From the NCBI GenBank assembly GCA_029167045.1, contig JARFPK010000001.1, positions 43,350 through 107,349 of the forward strand: a stretch of 64,000 nt of DNA, written 5' to 3'. The notes below the pieces were generated by a model, which saw only the letters and a program-made list of their open reading frames with translations, did no database searches and had not been told where the DNA came from. The position numbers and the translations under genes were made by a program. The stretch is from Candidatus Methanocrinis natronophilus (GTDB lineage Archaea > Halobacteriota > Methanosarcinia > Methanotrichales > Methanotrichaceae). Of the stretch, positions 54,981-63,960 are shown in pieces (within the stretch, counting starts at the first letter, position 1; each line of letters begins with the position of its first letter).

Positions 54981-56722
54981 CGAGACGCTTCGAGGTGACG
55001 GTCCGCGACGGCCCCGCTAGGGCAGGAAGGCTCCGGATCGACGGGACGGTGGAGACCCCTGCCATCATATCCGGCGACCAGATCCGGACCACCGGACCGA
55101 TATGGAACTTCCCGACGATCGAAGAGGCGATGGAGGAGGGGTTTAAGCTATCAAAAGAGAGAGGCAAGATCTTCATCGGCCCCCACGTCCCCGCCCCCCT
55201 CCACGCGGACCCACCCTTCGCGATCCCCACCATCCCGACGGAAGGCCCCTGCGGGGTCGTCGTCCACCCCTTGGGGAGGGAACGGCCTACGACAGCCGAC
55301 GTCTACGTCGTCGGGGCGGCGGGGTCTCTCCGAAACCCCAGGGATCTGCTGGCCACCCTCATCGGCATCCGGGAGAAGATACCCCCCGACTCGGCGCTCT
55401 ACACCCCCGCCCTCGCGACACCGGCAAACCTCGCCCTTCTGATATACCTGGGGGTCGATCTGGTGGACGGAACGAGGGTCTCCGTCGACGGCCTCCTGGG
55501 GAGGTACCACCTCACGAGCGGCGTCTGGCCCCTGGAAGATCTGAAGCACCTACCCTGCCGATGCGCCTTCTGCAGATCCCGGGAGGAGGGGGACCGAAAC
55601 CTGAAGCTCGTCGCCGGCCACAACCTCCTGCAGCTGGAGGAGGAGCTCCTCCTACTGCGGGAGATGGTCAGGATGGGGACGGTCCGCGAATACCTGGAGA
55701 GGCAGGTGAGGGTCTCTCCTGAAGAGACGGCGGCCCTGAGGCTCCTCGACCAGGAGCACCGTTACCTGGAGAGGAGGACCCCCATATACAGGAAGAGCGT
55801 CATCTACGCGAACTGTGCCGAGTCCCTCCACCGGGTGGAGGTGACAAGGTTCGCTGAGAGGATCCTGGAGAGGTATCGGGCTCCTCAAGGCGAAGTTCTC
55901 CTCCTCCTCCCCTGCTCTGCGAGGAAGCCCTACTCGACTTCGCGGTCTCACCGGCTCTTCGCGACCGCCCTCGGCCCTCACCGGCGGAAGATCAAAGAGC
56001 TGATCCTCACGTCCCCCCTCGCCCTCGTACCCAGGGAGCTGGAGGAGGTCTATCCAGCCGCGAGCTACGACGTCCCCGTTACAGGCAAGTGGGATCTGGA
56101 GGAGAGGAGCTGGCTGGCCCGCTGCCTCGAGGGATACCTCGATAGGAACCCGGCGACGAAGATCATCGCCCACATCGACGGGGAGCTGAGAGAGGCGGTG
56201 GAAGCCCACGGCATCGACGCCGTCTACACCGGCGGCGGAACGACCGATGAGGGATTGAAGCGGCTGACGGAGGCGACGGCCGAGGCGGCGGCAGGCGAAA
56301 ATGTCCTGGAGGGGTTCATGGTCCAGCGGTTCACCGCCCTCGCCGACTACCAGTTTGGTCGGGGAGCCGCCGCCGACCTCCTGGGAGGGGATGCCAAGGT
56401 GAAGGGTAGAGAGCTCCAGACCCCTGAGAAGAAGAGCCTCGGATCCATCACCCCCCAGGGGACGATCGCCCTCTCCCTCGAAGGGGCAAAGAGGATCCTC
56501 CCCCGGGGCGGATACGTCGTCGAGATCGGCGACTTCGTCCCGAGGGGAGACGTCCTCGCCCCCGGCGTCCCATCCGCCGACGACCAGATCAGGCCCGGAG
56601 ACGAGGTGATGGTGGTGGGGGAGGCGGCCTTCGGCGTCGGAAAGGCTAAGATGAGCGGCTGGGAGATGGTCGAATCGACGAGGGGGATCGCCGTGGAGCT
56701 CCGGCAGGTCGAGGAGGCCTGA
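54977..56722 (+). CDS. arcS: Archaeosine synthase
   Basis: 581 residues, TGT-like plus catalytic plus PUA. The N-terminal half resembles TgtA without its active-site aspartate, with LPCRCAFCRSREEGD as a remnant zinc site. LLPCSARKPYSTSRSHR is the ArcS active motif, and KWDLEERSWLARCLEGYL follows. The PUA domain is the last 80 residues (ILPRGGYVVEIGDFVPRG to the end). ArcS, with a radical SAM partner in some species, adds lysine to preQ0-tRNA and makes archaeosine. It is translated from the 4-nt overlap with tgtA. Confidence 0.93.
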   Translation: MTRRFEVTVRDGPARAGRLRIDGTVETPAIISGDQIRTTGPIWNFPTIEEAMEEGFKLSKERGKIFIGPHVPAPLHADPPFAIPTIPTEGPCGVVVHPLGRERPTTADVYVVGAAGSLRNPRDLLATLIGIREKIPPDSALYTPALATPANLALLIYLGVDLVDGTRVSVDGLLGRYHLTSGVWPLEDLKHLPCRCAFCRSREEGDRNLKLVAGHNLLQLEEELLLLREMVRMGTVREYLERQVRVSPEETAALRLLDQEHRYLERRTPIYRKSVIYANCAESLHRVEVTRFAERILERYRAPQGEVLLLLPCSARKPYSTSRSHRLFATALGPHRRKIKELILTSPLALVPRELEEVYPAASYDVPVTGKWDLEERSWLARCLEGYLDRNPATKIIAHIDGELREAVEAHGIDAVYTGGGTTDEGLKRLTEATAEAAAGENVLEGFMVQRFTALADYQFGRGAAADLLGGDAKVKGRELQTPEKKSLGSITPQGTIALSLEGAKRILPRGGYVVEIGDFVPRGDVLAPGVPSADDQIRPGDEVMVVGEAAFGVGKAKMSGWEMVESTRGIAVELRQVEEA

Positions 56723-56724
56723 GG

Positions 56725-57267
56725 ATGGGTGGCAGAGAGGATCGACGGCCAGAGGTGGAGGTGGGGGAGGCAAGGACGAGGGTCCTTGACGACGGAGAGA
56801 AGGCGGATTACTTCCGGAGATGCTACACCTCGGCGGACGGTCTCTGGTTCATGATGGTCGAGGAGATGTGGGGCTTTGAGGAGGCGCTGGAGATCGACCG
56901 CCAGGTCTGGTCCGTCCTCCCCAAGATCCAGGCCCGGACCCTGAGGGAGATTCTGGGGGCCGGGAAGGGGATCGGAGGACTCGCCGAGTGCATAGCAGCC
57001 AAGCACTCCGCCGAAGGGTTCGGGTTCGAGATGGAAGCTGAGCAGGGCGGACGTCTAAGACTCACGATATCGAGGTGCCCTTGGCAGGACCTCATGGCCA
57101 GGTCCGGCAGGGCCCACCTTTCGGATAGGGTGGGCTCTGTCATCTGCAACGCCGAATACTCCGCCTGGGCGGCGGAGTTCTCCGAGGTGGACCGGAAGAT
57201 CTCGTTCTTATTGAGATCCCGGATCTGCGGTGGAGACGATGTCTGCACCTTCTCCTTTGAGGGATGA
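56725..57267 (+). CDS. DUF6125-like small protein
   Basis: 180 residues starting 2 nt after arcS. The core YFRRCYTSADGLWFMMVEE and ALEIDRQVWSVLPKIQARTL match a conserved archaeal/bacterial family sometimes annotated as L-2-amino-thiazoline-4-carboxylate hydrolase-like (DUF6125). ISRCPWQDLMA and GSVICNAEYS supply two conserved cysteines, and a third is near the end (RICGGDDVCTF). By position it could assist tRNA modification, but operon membership is the only evidence. Family assignment is from memory and moderate. Confidence 0.6.
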   Translation: MGGREDRRPEVEVGEARTRVLDDGEKADYFRRCYTSADGLWFMMVEEMWGFEEALEIDRQVWSVLPKIQARTLREILGAGKGIGGLAECIAAKHSAEGFGFEMEAEQGGRLRLTISRCPWQDLMARSGRAHLSDRVGSVICNAEYSAWAAEFSEVDRKISFLLRSRICGGDDVCTFSFEG

Positions 57268-57564
57268 AGAGGGGAGCGAAAAGGGCGCCGGTAGGAGGGC
57301 TTGCTGGAGGGGGGGTCTCTGCGGCAAGAACCTATGGTAGGAAGAGTGGCTGAAGGGGAGAGGGGGAGGGCCAGAAGAGGGCGCATCTCAGGCAGAGGGA
57401 GATATGAGACCTGTCTATAACGTCATCGTTCTATGGACCCTTGCGACAGCCCCTCCCCGTGACAATAGTAACGATTAAAGATTATAAATATGGCGATCGA
57501 CCCTCGTCTCCTGCCAAATCTCACAGATAACCTCCGACGCCGCCAACGGAAAGATCCCGGGGGG
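57268..57564. other. Intergenic stretch
   Basis: About 300 bp between convergent genes. It is purine-rich near 57280-57400 and AT-rich near 57465-57490. I see no gene or clear terminator. Confidence 0.4.
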
Positions 57565-57984
57565 TCAAATAGATCTCTCCCACCCCTGGCCCATATCGAC
57601 GATCGGCCTCACCTCTTCGACCTCGAAGGTGACGGCGGCATGAAGCATCCCCGCCGCTGCCTCGCCGATGGCCTCGGAGATCTCCCTTCTCATAGCGTCG
57701 ATAGCCTCCCCGGAGGTCTCGCAGCTTCTCATCCTCATATAGACCCGAACCCCCTTCCAGTCGAAGATGCCCTCCCCGGGGACCATGATCATGTAGACGG
57801 CGTGGGGGTTCTCCTGGAGGTTCGCCAGGGTCCTGTTCTTAGCCAGGGCCATGACGACGGTCGTCTCGTCGACCATCCGGGGAGAGCCCATCGGCGCCAC
57901 GTCCACCTTCCCGTCCCTGTCGGCGGTGCTGAGGGTTGCGATCCGGGGCTGCCTGTTGAAGTACTCCACCAAATTAGGTTGCAT
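57565..57984 (-). CDS. Pyridoxamine 5'-phosphate oxidase-like flavin-binding protein
   Basis: 139 residues. PRIATLSTADRDGKVDVAPMG and ALAKNRTLANLQENPHAVYM are the usual split-barrel FMN-binding pattern, and IFDWKGVRVYMRM the dimer strand. These small proteins bind FMN or F420 and act as reductases or as unknown redox proteins. The gene is alone; promoter AT-rich at about 57990-58020. Substrate is unknown. Confidence 0.8.
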   Translation of the reverse strand: MQPNLVEYFNRQPRIATLSTADRDGKVDVAPMGSPRMVDETTVVMALAKNRTLANLQENPHAVYMIMVPGEGIFDWKGVRVYMRMRSCETSGEAIDAMRREISEAIGEAAAGMLHAAVTFEVEEVRPIVDMGQGWERSI

Positions 57985-58232
57985 ATATGACCACCATTAC
58001 TTTAAATTTCTCATGGCGGATGTATATATCTGTTGGAGGCCTCTCGGCGGAATCAGCGTCTAGGATGGTCCTGATGTTAGAAGGAGCCTTTAAGATATTA
58101 TCATATGTGGATATTCGGTCGAAAAAGAGATGGACAGAAAGGAGGATGCATAGAGGCACCCTCCCTCCCCGAGGACGTTCATGCCAAATGATCGACGAAG
58201 ATCACCAGATATGCACAAAGGTGATTCGCGTA

Positions 58233-59417
58233 TCAGTCGATCGGCTCCAGGGCGAGACTTAGCGTATAAGTCTCATTGTAAGCCCCACCCCGGCTGTCGT
58301 CTACCCTGATATAGTACCAGCCGGGTTCGGAGATCTCCCGGACCAAAATGGCGTCGTCGCCCCGGCCACCGGAGGTGATGGATCCGATCTGGCGGGCGTC
58401 CCTGTCGTAGAGCCTCAACCTGCCCTCCATATCTCGGGGAACCTCCGTCAGGAAGGCCTGGAGGATGCCGACGGTGTCGATCTGGAACCTGTAGTAATCC
58501 AGGTCGCCCCGGGGGAATATGTAGCCGTGGCGGTCTTCACCGACCATCATCTCGGCGGCATCGGCGAAGTTGTCGTTCGATGCCTGAGGATCGACGACGG
58601 CCTCGAAGGAGAGGGAGAGGGTATAAGTCTCGTTATAGGCCCCTCCCCGGCTGTCGTCTACCCTGATATAGTACCAGCCGGGTTCGGAGATCTCCCGGAC
58701 CAAGATGGCGTCGTCGCCCCGGCCACCGGAGGTGATGGATCCGATCTGGCGGGCGTCACCGTCGTAGAGCCTCAACCTGCCCTCCATATCCCGGGGAACC
58801 TCCGTCAGGAAGGCCTGGAGGATGCCGACGGTGTCGATCTGGAACCTGTAGTAATCCAGGTCGCCTCTGGGGAATATGTAGCCGTGGCGGTCTTCACCGA
58901 CCATCATCTCGGCGGCATCGGCGAAGTTGTCGTTCGGTGCCTGAGGATCGACGACGGCCTCGAAGGAGAGGGAGAGGGTATAAGTCTCGTTATAGGCCCC
59001 TCCCCGGCTGTCGTCCACCCTGATATAGTACCAGCCGGGTTCGGAGATCTCCTGGACCAAGATGGCGTCGTCGCCCCGGCCACCGGAGGTGATGGATCCG
59101 ATCTGGCGGGCGTCACCGTCGTAGAGCCTCAACCTCCCCTCCATATCCCGGGGAACCTCCGTCAGAGAGGCCTGGAGGATGCCGACCCCTCCGATCTGGA
59201 ACCTGTAGTAGTCCAGGTCGCCCCGGGGATAAATCGTGCCGATGACCGTCTCATCTGCCATCAGTTCGTTTGCGTATGCAAAATGGTCGTTCGGCTCGGC
59301 CTCTTCGACGATCACCCATCTCATCTCGTCTCCTGCCTCATCTGCCGCTGCGGGCATCGCCAACGAAGCCAGAGCCGAGAGTATCAGAATTATATATAGA
59401 TTTGACCTCATCTCCAT
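58233..59417 (-). CDS. Secreted protein with three PPC-type beta domains
   Basis: 394 residues: signal peptide (about 1-25), then three tandem domains of about 119 residues, each with the pattern (A/P)NDNFADAAEMMVGEDRHG, GDLDYYRFQI and PGWYYIRVDDSRGGAYNETY. This is the bacterial pre-peptidase C-terminal (PPC) fold. Repeats 2 and 3 are almost identical in protein and DNA; the first is a little different (PNDHFAYANELM). No catalytic domain is present, so it is an adhesin or matrix protein. The end of the gene lies 60 bp from the NosD-like gene, which precedes it on the same strand. Confidence 0.85.
   Translation of the reverse strand: MEMRSNLYIILILSALASLAMPAAADEAGDEMRWVIVEEAEPNDHFAYANELMADETVIGTIYPRGDLDYYRFQIGGVGILQASLTEVPRDMEGRLRLYDGDARQIGSITSGGRGDDAILVQEISEPGWYYIRVDDSRGGAYNETYTLSLSFEAVVDPQAPNDNFADAAEMMVGEDRHGYIFPRGDLDYYRFQIDTVGILQAFLTEVPRDMEGRLRLYDGDARQIGSITSGGRGDDAILVREISEPGWYYIRVDDSRGGAYNETYTLSLSFEAVVDPQASNDNFADAAEMMVGEDRHGYIFPRGDLDYYRFQIDTVGILQAFLTEVPRDMEGRLRLYDRDARQIGSITSGGRGDDAILVREISEPGWYYIRVDDSRGGAYNETYTLSLALEPID
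58264..59334 (-). repeat. Three 357-bp tandem repeats inside the PPC gene
   Basis: The same stretch GTATAAGTCTC recurs at 58264, 58621 and 58978, exactly 357 bp apart. Units 1 and 2 (in plus order) are nearly identical over their full length, which means recent duplication or ongoing recombination. Confidence 0.85.
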
Positions 59418-59476
59418 ACTTCCTCGGAGATGAAAGAAAACTCAGGCGATAAAAATGTTTTGGGCTCGATGGCCTC

Positions 59477-61168
59477 TTAAATGGAGATCGGCCGAGAGAG
59501 GGGGAACCTGTCCCCATTCCCTCTGCCGGGTATGCTCCACGGCCCGTCACAGATGCCGTCCCCGTCGGCGTCCTCGCAAAGGCCTGGGCCGTAATAGTTG
59601 CCCCGGGACCCGTCGTCCCACCGGTTATCTCCCTCGTCCCTCGCCACCTCGACGTTCGTCGAGAGATCATTTCCGGAGATGGAGTTGCCGGTGGAATATA
59701 CGTCGAGGGATATGCCGAGGAGGCCATCGGCGATCTCGTTTCCCGATACGGCGTTTCGGCCCGCCCCTGCCAGGATCACGCCTATGTCGCACGACCTCAG
59801 CCGGTTCTGCAATATGTGGTTTTCATCCGATCCTCCCGAGATGTTGATCCCCTCGGTGCTGTTGGTGACGTTGTTTCTGATGAAGACGTTCCTTTCGCTC
59901 GACTCTGCCAGAACCAGCCCGGCGGTGTTATCGAGGAGGGTGTTATTATCCATCGAGGCTCCGACGGCGGACCAGAGGTAGATCCCGGCCTTCTCCCCCT
60001 CGGCGATGGTGTTGTTCTTCACCATCGTAAAGTTCGACCGGTCCAGGTATATACCATGGTCGTTCTTGGTGACGTTGTTGAGGTCGATGGTGTTGTTGTT
60101 GCTCTCCTCGAGGTTGATACCTTTGCCGTGATTCTCTGTGACGTTGTTGTCGATTATCTTGTTCTTCCAGGTCTTGGAGAGGTGGACCCCGTCTTTTCCG
60201 TTCCCCTGGATCCGGTTGCCGATGATCAGGTTCTCGTAGGACTCCTCGGCGCCGCAGGGCGGCTCGCTGCAATACTCCCAGAAGATGCTATTGAGGTAGA
60301 TCCCGTCGTTTCTGTTGAAGGAGATTACGTTGTTTGCGACCAGGTTCATCGACCCCACCAGGGAGATCCCATTCCAGTTACTACCAAGCTCGCTCTCGTG
60401 GCCGTTTCGCGTTATGATGTTATAGGTGATGAAGGTGAAGTTGCAGCTGAACGCCCGGATACCGTCGATGACGCTATCCCGGATCTCGTTATCCTGGATG
60501 GTGTTGGAGTCACACCATTGGAGTTCGATACCATTGTAGTTGGAGAGGAGGTCGTTGCCCTCGATGTTGTTGTTGTGAGAGTTATGCAGGTAAATGCCGT
60601 GTCCGTAGCGGACGTCCCTGATGGTATTGTTGAGGATCTGGTTGTTGCTGCTGTTCAATAGGCCGATGCCGGTCAACTCGTTTCCTTCGAAGGTGTTGTT
60701 GGCTATGGTGTTGAAGTCGGAGTAGACCCTGATGCCGGCGTTGCCGATGACGTCGTAATGCTCTCCGGTGTCGTAGGGCTTCTGGCTGCTGGCGCCGGTG
60801 ATGACGAAGTTCTCCACGGTGACGAAGTCTGCCCTGATGGCGACGGCCGTCCCGCCGGTCATCTGGACCATCCAAGTCAGTCCGGGGTAGGTCCTCTCGA
60901 TCTCGGCGGTGGACATTCCAGCCCGCAGGACGGGGATTCCGCCGCCGGTGTCGACGCCCCGCAGGACGATCCTGGGGGTGGTTATGTTCAGGTTCACCAG
61001 GTACTCCCCGCTTGCGACCTCGATCACGTCTCCTGGGTCTGCGGAGCTGAGGGCAGCTTCAATCCTGTGAAAATCCGAGCCTTCCTGCCCCACGGTGATC
61101 GTCGCCGCCTGAGACGACGGAGATGATGCCAGGAGGAGGAACATGATTATAATTATGGAGCGAGCCAT
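59477..61168 (-). CDS. Secreted parallel beta-helix protein (NosD-like)
   Basis: 563 residues: signal peptide (about 1-21), then a right-handed parallel beta-helix. ITVGQEGSDFHRIEAALSSA starts the helix; about fifteen NxxxxN-type coils follow, e.g. SSNNQILNNTIRDVRYGHGI and NNTIDLNNVTKNDHGIYLD. A final GNYYGPGLCEDADGDGICDG-type piece is common at the end of NosD/CASH-domain surface proteins of methanogens. The DADGDGICD is a calcium-loop pattern. Function: probably cell-surface or sheath polysaccharide-related binding; no lyase motif is seen. Confidence 0.83.
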   Translation of the reverse strand: MARSIIIIMFLLLASSPSSQAATITVGQEGSDFHRIEAALSSADPGDVIEVASGEYLVNLNITTPRIVLRGVDTGGGIPVLRAGMSTAEIERTYPGLTWMVQMTGGTAVAIRADFVTVENFVITGASSQKPYDTGEHYDVIGNAGIRVYSDFNTIANNTFEGNELTGIGLLNSSNNQILNNTIRDVRYGHGIYLHNSHNNNIEGNDLLSNYNGIELQWCDSNTIQDNEIRDSVIDGIRAFSCNFTFITYNIITRNGHESELGSNWNGISLVGSMNLVANNVISFNRNDGIYLNSIFWEYCSEPPCGAEESYENLIIGNRIQGNGKDGVHLSKTWKNKIIDNNVTENHGKGINLEESNNNTIDLNNVTKNDHGIYLDRSNFTMVKNNTIAEGEKAGIYLWSAVGASMDNNTLLDNTAGLVLAESSERNVFIRNNVTNSTEGINISGGSDENHILQNRLRSCDIGVILAGAGRNAVSGNEIADGLLGISLDVYSTGNSISGNDLSTNVEVARDEGDNRWDDGSRGNYYGPGLCEDADGDGICDGPWSIPGRGNGDRFPLSRPISI

Positions 61169-61342
61169 AATATGCCACCATCAGAGATGGACCCCTCTGA
61201 GGATAAATAGGATTCGAGGGCGACGGTCTTGGATACCGCCGGAAGATGGGCGGCGGAGATGAAGGGTCCTTCGGGCAGCTCGGAGGTGGTGATACCGGTA
61301 CATTTTTAGTTGGTTGTGACCATCCACCTCTAAGAGGGGGTT

Positions 61343-62860
61343 TTGACGAAGAGAATGATCATGCTGGTGGCGATAATCCTCGGGGCCGCGGCTGGAACAG
61401 CCCTGGCGGACGAGGTCGACGACCTCATATTAGACCTGAAGTACGGCCAGGCCGATCTCCGGGCGAAGGCGGCCCACTCCCTGGGCGGTACCGGCGGCCA
61501 AAAGGCGGTCGATCCCCTGATAGTCGCCCTCGAAGACGACGTCCGGCAGGTCCGGTCTGCGGCGGCCGCATCTCTGGGCAGGATCAGAGATCCGAGAGCC
61601 TTCGAGCCCCTGGTAAAGGCCCTCCGGGAGTCAGATATAAAGGAGGAGGCGGCCAGGTCCCTGGGAGAGATCGGCGACCTTAGGGCTCTTGGCCCCCTCG
61701 CCGATGCCCTCAAGGACGGAGACCCGCGAGTCCGGGGGGCGGCGGCGGAGGCCCTCGGCGATATAGGAGATCCGAAGGCTTTCCCCCACCTCGTCGAGGC
61801 GGTCAAAGACGAAGAGCCGTCGGTCCGGCTGAAGGCCGCCCGGTCCCTCGGCGCCATCGGCGATCCCGGGGCGATGGAGCCCCTAGCCTACCTCGCCACG
61901 AGGGATGGAGATGCCGGGGTCAGGGCGGCGGCCGTCGGTGCCCTCGGCGATATCTCATACCCCGCAGCCATAGACCCCCTCATCAGGGCCCTCTGGGACG
62001 GGGACCCAACGGTCCGGAGGGCGGCCTCTTTGGCCCTCGTCAGGATCGGCGACCCCCGGGCAGCGGGACCTCTGGCAGAGGCCCGCCAATACGAGGCGGC
62101 GATCGCCCTCGACCCCAACTCCTCCTCGGCCTGGGTCGGGAAGGGGCTCTCCCTCTACGAGGGGGGGAGGTACGAAGAGGCGATCGCCGCATACGATGTG
62201 GCCATCGCCCTCAACCCGGGAGAGGCCCAGGCCTGGAACAACCGGGGCGTCGCCCTCAGGGATCTGGGGAGGTACGAAGAGGCGGTCGGATCTTACGATA
62301 GGGCCATAGCCCTCGAGCCCGACTACTCCCACGCCTGGTATAACAAGGGGATCGCCCTCGACGAGATGGGTGGATACGAAGAGGCGGTCCGGGCGTACGA
62401 CGCCGCCATCGCCCTGGAGCCCGACGATGCCAACGCCTGGAACAACCGGGGCGTCGCCCTCTACCATCTGGGAAGGTACAAAGAGGCGGTCCAGGCCTAC
62501 GACGAGGCGATAGGCCTAGACCCCGATTACGCCCGGGCCTGGAATAACAGAGGGGTCTCTCTTTATTATCTCGGCAACTACCAAGAGGCTATCCTGGCAT
62601 ACGAAAAGGCCATAGCCCTCCTCCCGGATTACGCCCACGCCTGGTCCAATAAGGGTCTGGCCCTGGCAGCCCTGGGCGATTACGAGGAGGCGGTCCTCGC
62701 CTACGACGAGGTTGTGAGGATCCGGCCCGAGGAGGGCGAAGCCTGGAAGAGCCGGGGGTTGGCCCTCCAGGCCCTCGGGAGGGTCTCCGAGGCCGAGGCC
62801 TCCTTCGAGAGGGGGCGGCGGCTCGGGGCTCTGCCGACGGCCGGCGGGGAAGAGGCATAG
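61343..62860 (+). CDS. Secreted HEAT-repeat/TPR-repeat fusion protein
   Basis: 505 residues from TTG at 61343 (ATG 61355 is an alternative). The signal peptide covers about 1-23. Residues about 25-255 are PBS-lyase-type HEAT repeats (about seven; e.g. DPRVRGAAAEALGDIGDPKA), and about 250-490 are seven TPRs of 34 residues (e.g. AWNNRGVALRDLGRYEEAVG and AIALEPDYSHAWYNKGIAL). Both are helical superhelices that bind proteins. An extracellular scaffold role is inferred from the signal peptide. It is the first of two plus-strand secreted-protein genes here. Confidence 0.85.
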   Translation: MTKRMIMLVAIILGAAAGTALADEVDDLILDLKYGQADLRAKAAHSLGGTGGQKAVDPLIVALEDDVRQVRSAAAASLGRIRDPRAFEPLVKALRESDIKEEAARSLGEIGDLRALGPLADALKDGDPRVRGAAAEALGDIGDPKAFPHLVEAVKDEEPSVRLKAARSLGAIGDPGAMEPLAYLATRDGDAGVRAAAVGALGDISYPAAIDPLIRALWDGDPTVRRAASLALVRIGDPRAAGPLAEARQYEAAIALDPNSSSAWVGKGLSLYEGGRYEEAIAAYDVAIALNPGEAQAWNNRGVALRDLGRYEEAVGSYDRAIALEPDYSHAWYNKGIALDEMGGYEEAVRAYDAAIALEPDDANAWNNRGVALYHLGRYKEAVQAYDEAIGLDPDYARAWNNRGVSLYYLGNYQEAILAYEKAIALLPDYAHAWSNKGLALAALGDYEEAVLAYDEVVRIRPEEGEAWKSRGLALQALGRVSEAEASFERGRRLGALPTAGGEEA

Positions 62861-62955
62861 GCTCTGGCAGAGGAGAGATGACGGGATCCCCTTCCAAAAG
62901 CCGCCAATTTATGTAAGATGAAAAGCTTTTATCCCGCTCTATTCAAGTATATATC

Positions 62956-63960
62956 ATGACCGTTCGATCTATCGTCCAGGTTGCAGCCCTGGTCCTGGCC
63001 TTAATTTTTTGCATCTCTCTGCCGACCCTCGCTCAAAGCGGGGGGTGGGAGAGATCGGTGGACTGGGGACCCGGCTCTGGAGCGGGGGGCGCGTCCCCCG
63101 GCGGCTGGAGCCAGCCGCCGCCGGCTGAGACCACTGATACCGGCGAGGCCTATTTCCCCAGCAGCATCGCCGAGAGCTCTGGCGCCCTCATCGAAGAGAG
63201 CAGATCCGGTCAGTATGCTCGGGCATCATCCCCCGCCGCTGCCACGGATCTATTAGCAGCGATCCCCGGAGGTAGCCAGAACCTCTTCTGGATCGTCTCC
63301 AGCGACGGGACCCGCTACTGGCGTTCTGTCAATATACCGCAATACCGTTATGCCAGACTCCTCCTGATACCCTCCACCTCGGGGCCGTTGATCCTGGAGG
63401 AACGCTATCCCTCCGGCCAAGTCCGGACGTACAACTTCGGGAACGTCTGGGCGCATAATCAGTACAGGCTCTGGTTCTACGCCGACGGTCCCGGCACGTA
63501 CCAGGTGAGATACCGGATAGGAAACGGTCCCTACAGCGATATCCTGACATTTCACGTAGGCACAGGTGCCCCTGTCCCACCGCCGACACCCCCCGGCACA
63601 AGACCGAACATCCAGATCGTGACCCAGGCGGTGGACCCGCAGACTAACAGGGTCTACTACTCGTACAACCAGCAGGGTCTCCAGATCTTCAGGATCAAGG
63701 TCCTGGTGACCGGCCCCGACCTATACAGGATCAGGTCCGTCCACTACCAGCTCCATCCTACCTTCCGCCCGTCGGAGCAGACCCGGACGAACCCCAGGAA
63801 CAACTTCGAGCTGGAGCTGTGGACCTGGGGGGCGTTCAACATGCCGATCACCATAACGACGACGGACGGGAGAGTTCACAGGTACGACTACCGTTTCACC
63901 TTCGGCGACCAGTTGAGGGACGCCCAGAGGAGGGGTGTGCCGTTTGTAAGGGTCCGGTGA
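62956..63960 (+). CDS. Secreted protein with YEATS-like (pYEATS) C-terminal domain
   Basis: 334 residues: signal peptide (about 1-27), a Gly/Ser/Pro-rich linker to about 100, a middle beta-domain (SRYWRSVNIPQYRYARLLLI-like, with WFYADGPGTYQVRYRIGNG), a PPTPPG linker, and a C-terminal domain with VHYQLHPTFRPSEQTR, NNFELELWTWGAFNMPITI and VHRYDYRFTF. The latter is the pattern of the prokaryotic YEATS (pYEATS) domain. Being secreted is unusual for this domain. A TATA (CTTTTATCC at 62926) 26 nt before the ATG indicates a leaderless mRNA. Function unknown. Confidence 0.72.
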   Translation: MTVRSIVQVAALVLALIFCISLPTLAQSGGWERSVDWGPGSGAGGASPGGWSQPPPAETTDTGEAYFPSSIAESSGALIEESRSGQYARASSPAAATDLLAAIPGGSQNLFWIVSSDGTRYWRSVNIPQYRYARLLLIPSTSGPLILEERYPSGQVRTYNFGNVWAHNQYRLWFYADGPGTYQVRYRIGNGPYSDILTFHVGTGAPVPPPTPPGTRPNIQIVTQAVDPQTNRVYYSYNQQGLQIFRIKVLVTGPDLYRIRSVHYQLHPTFRPSEQTRTNPRNNFELELWTWGAFNMPITITTTDGRVHRYDYRFTFGDQLRDAQRRGVPFVRVR

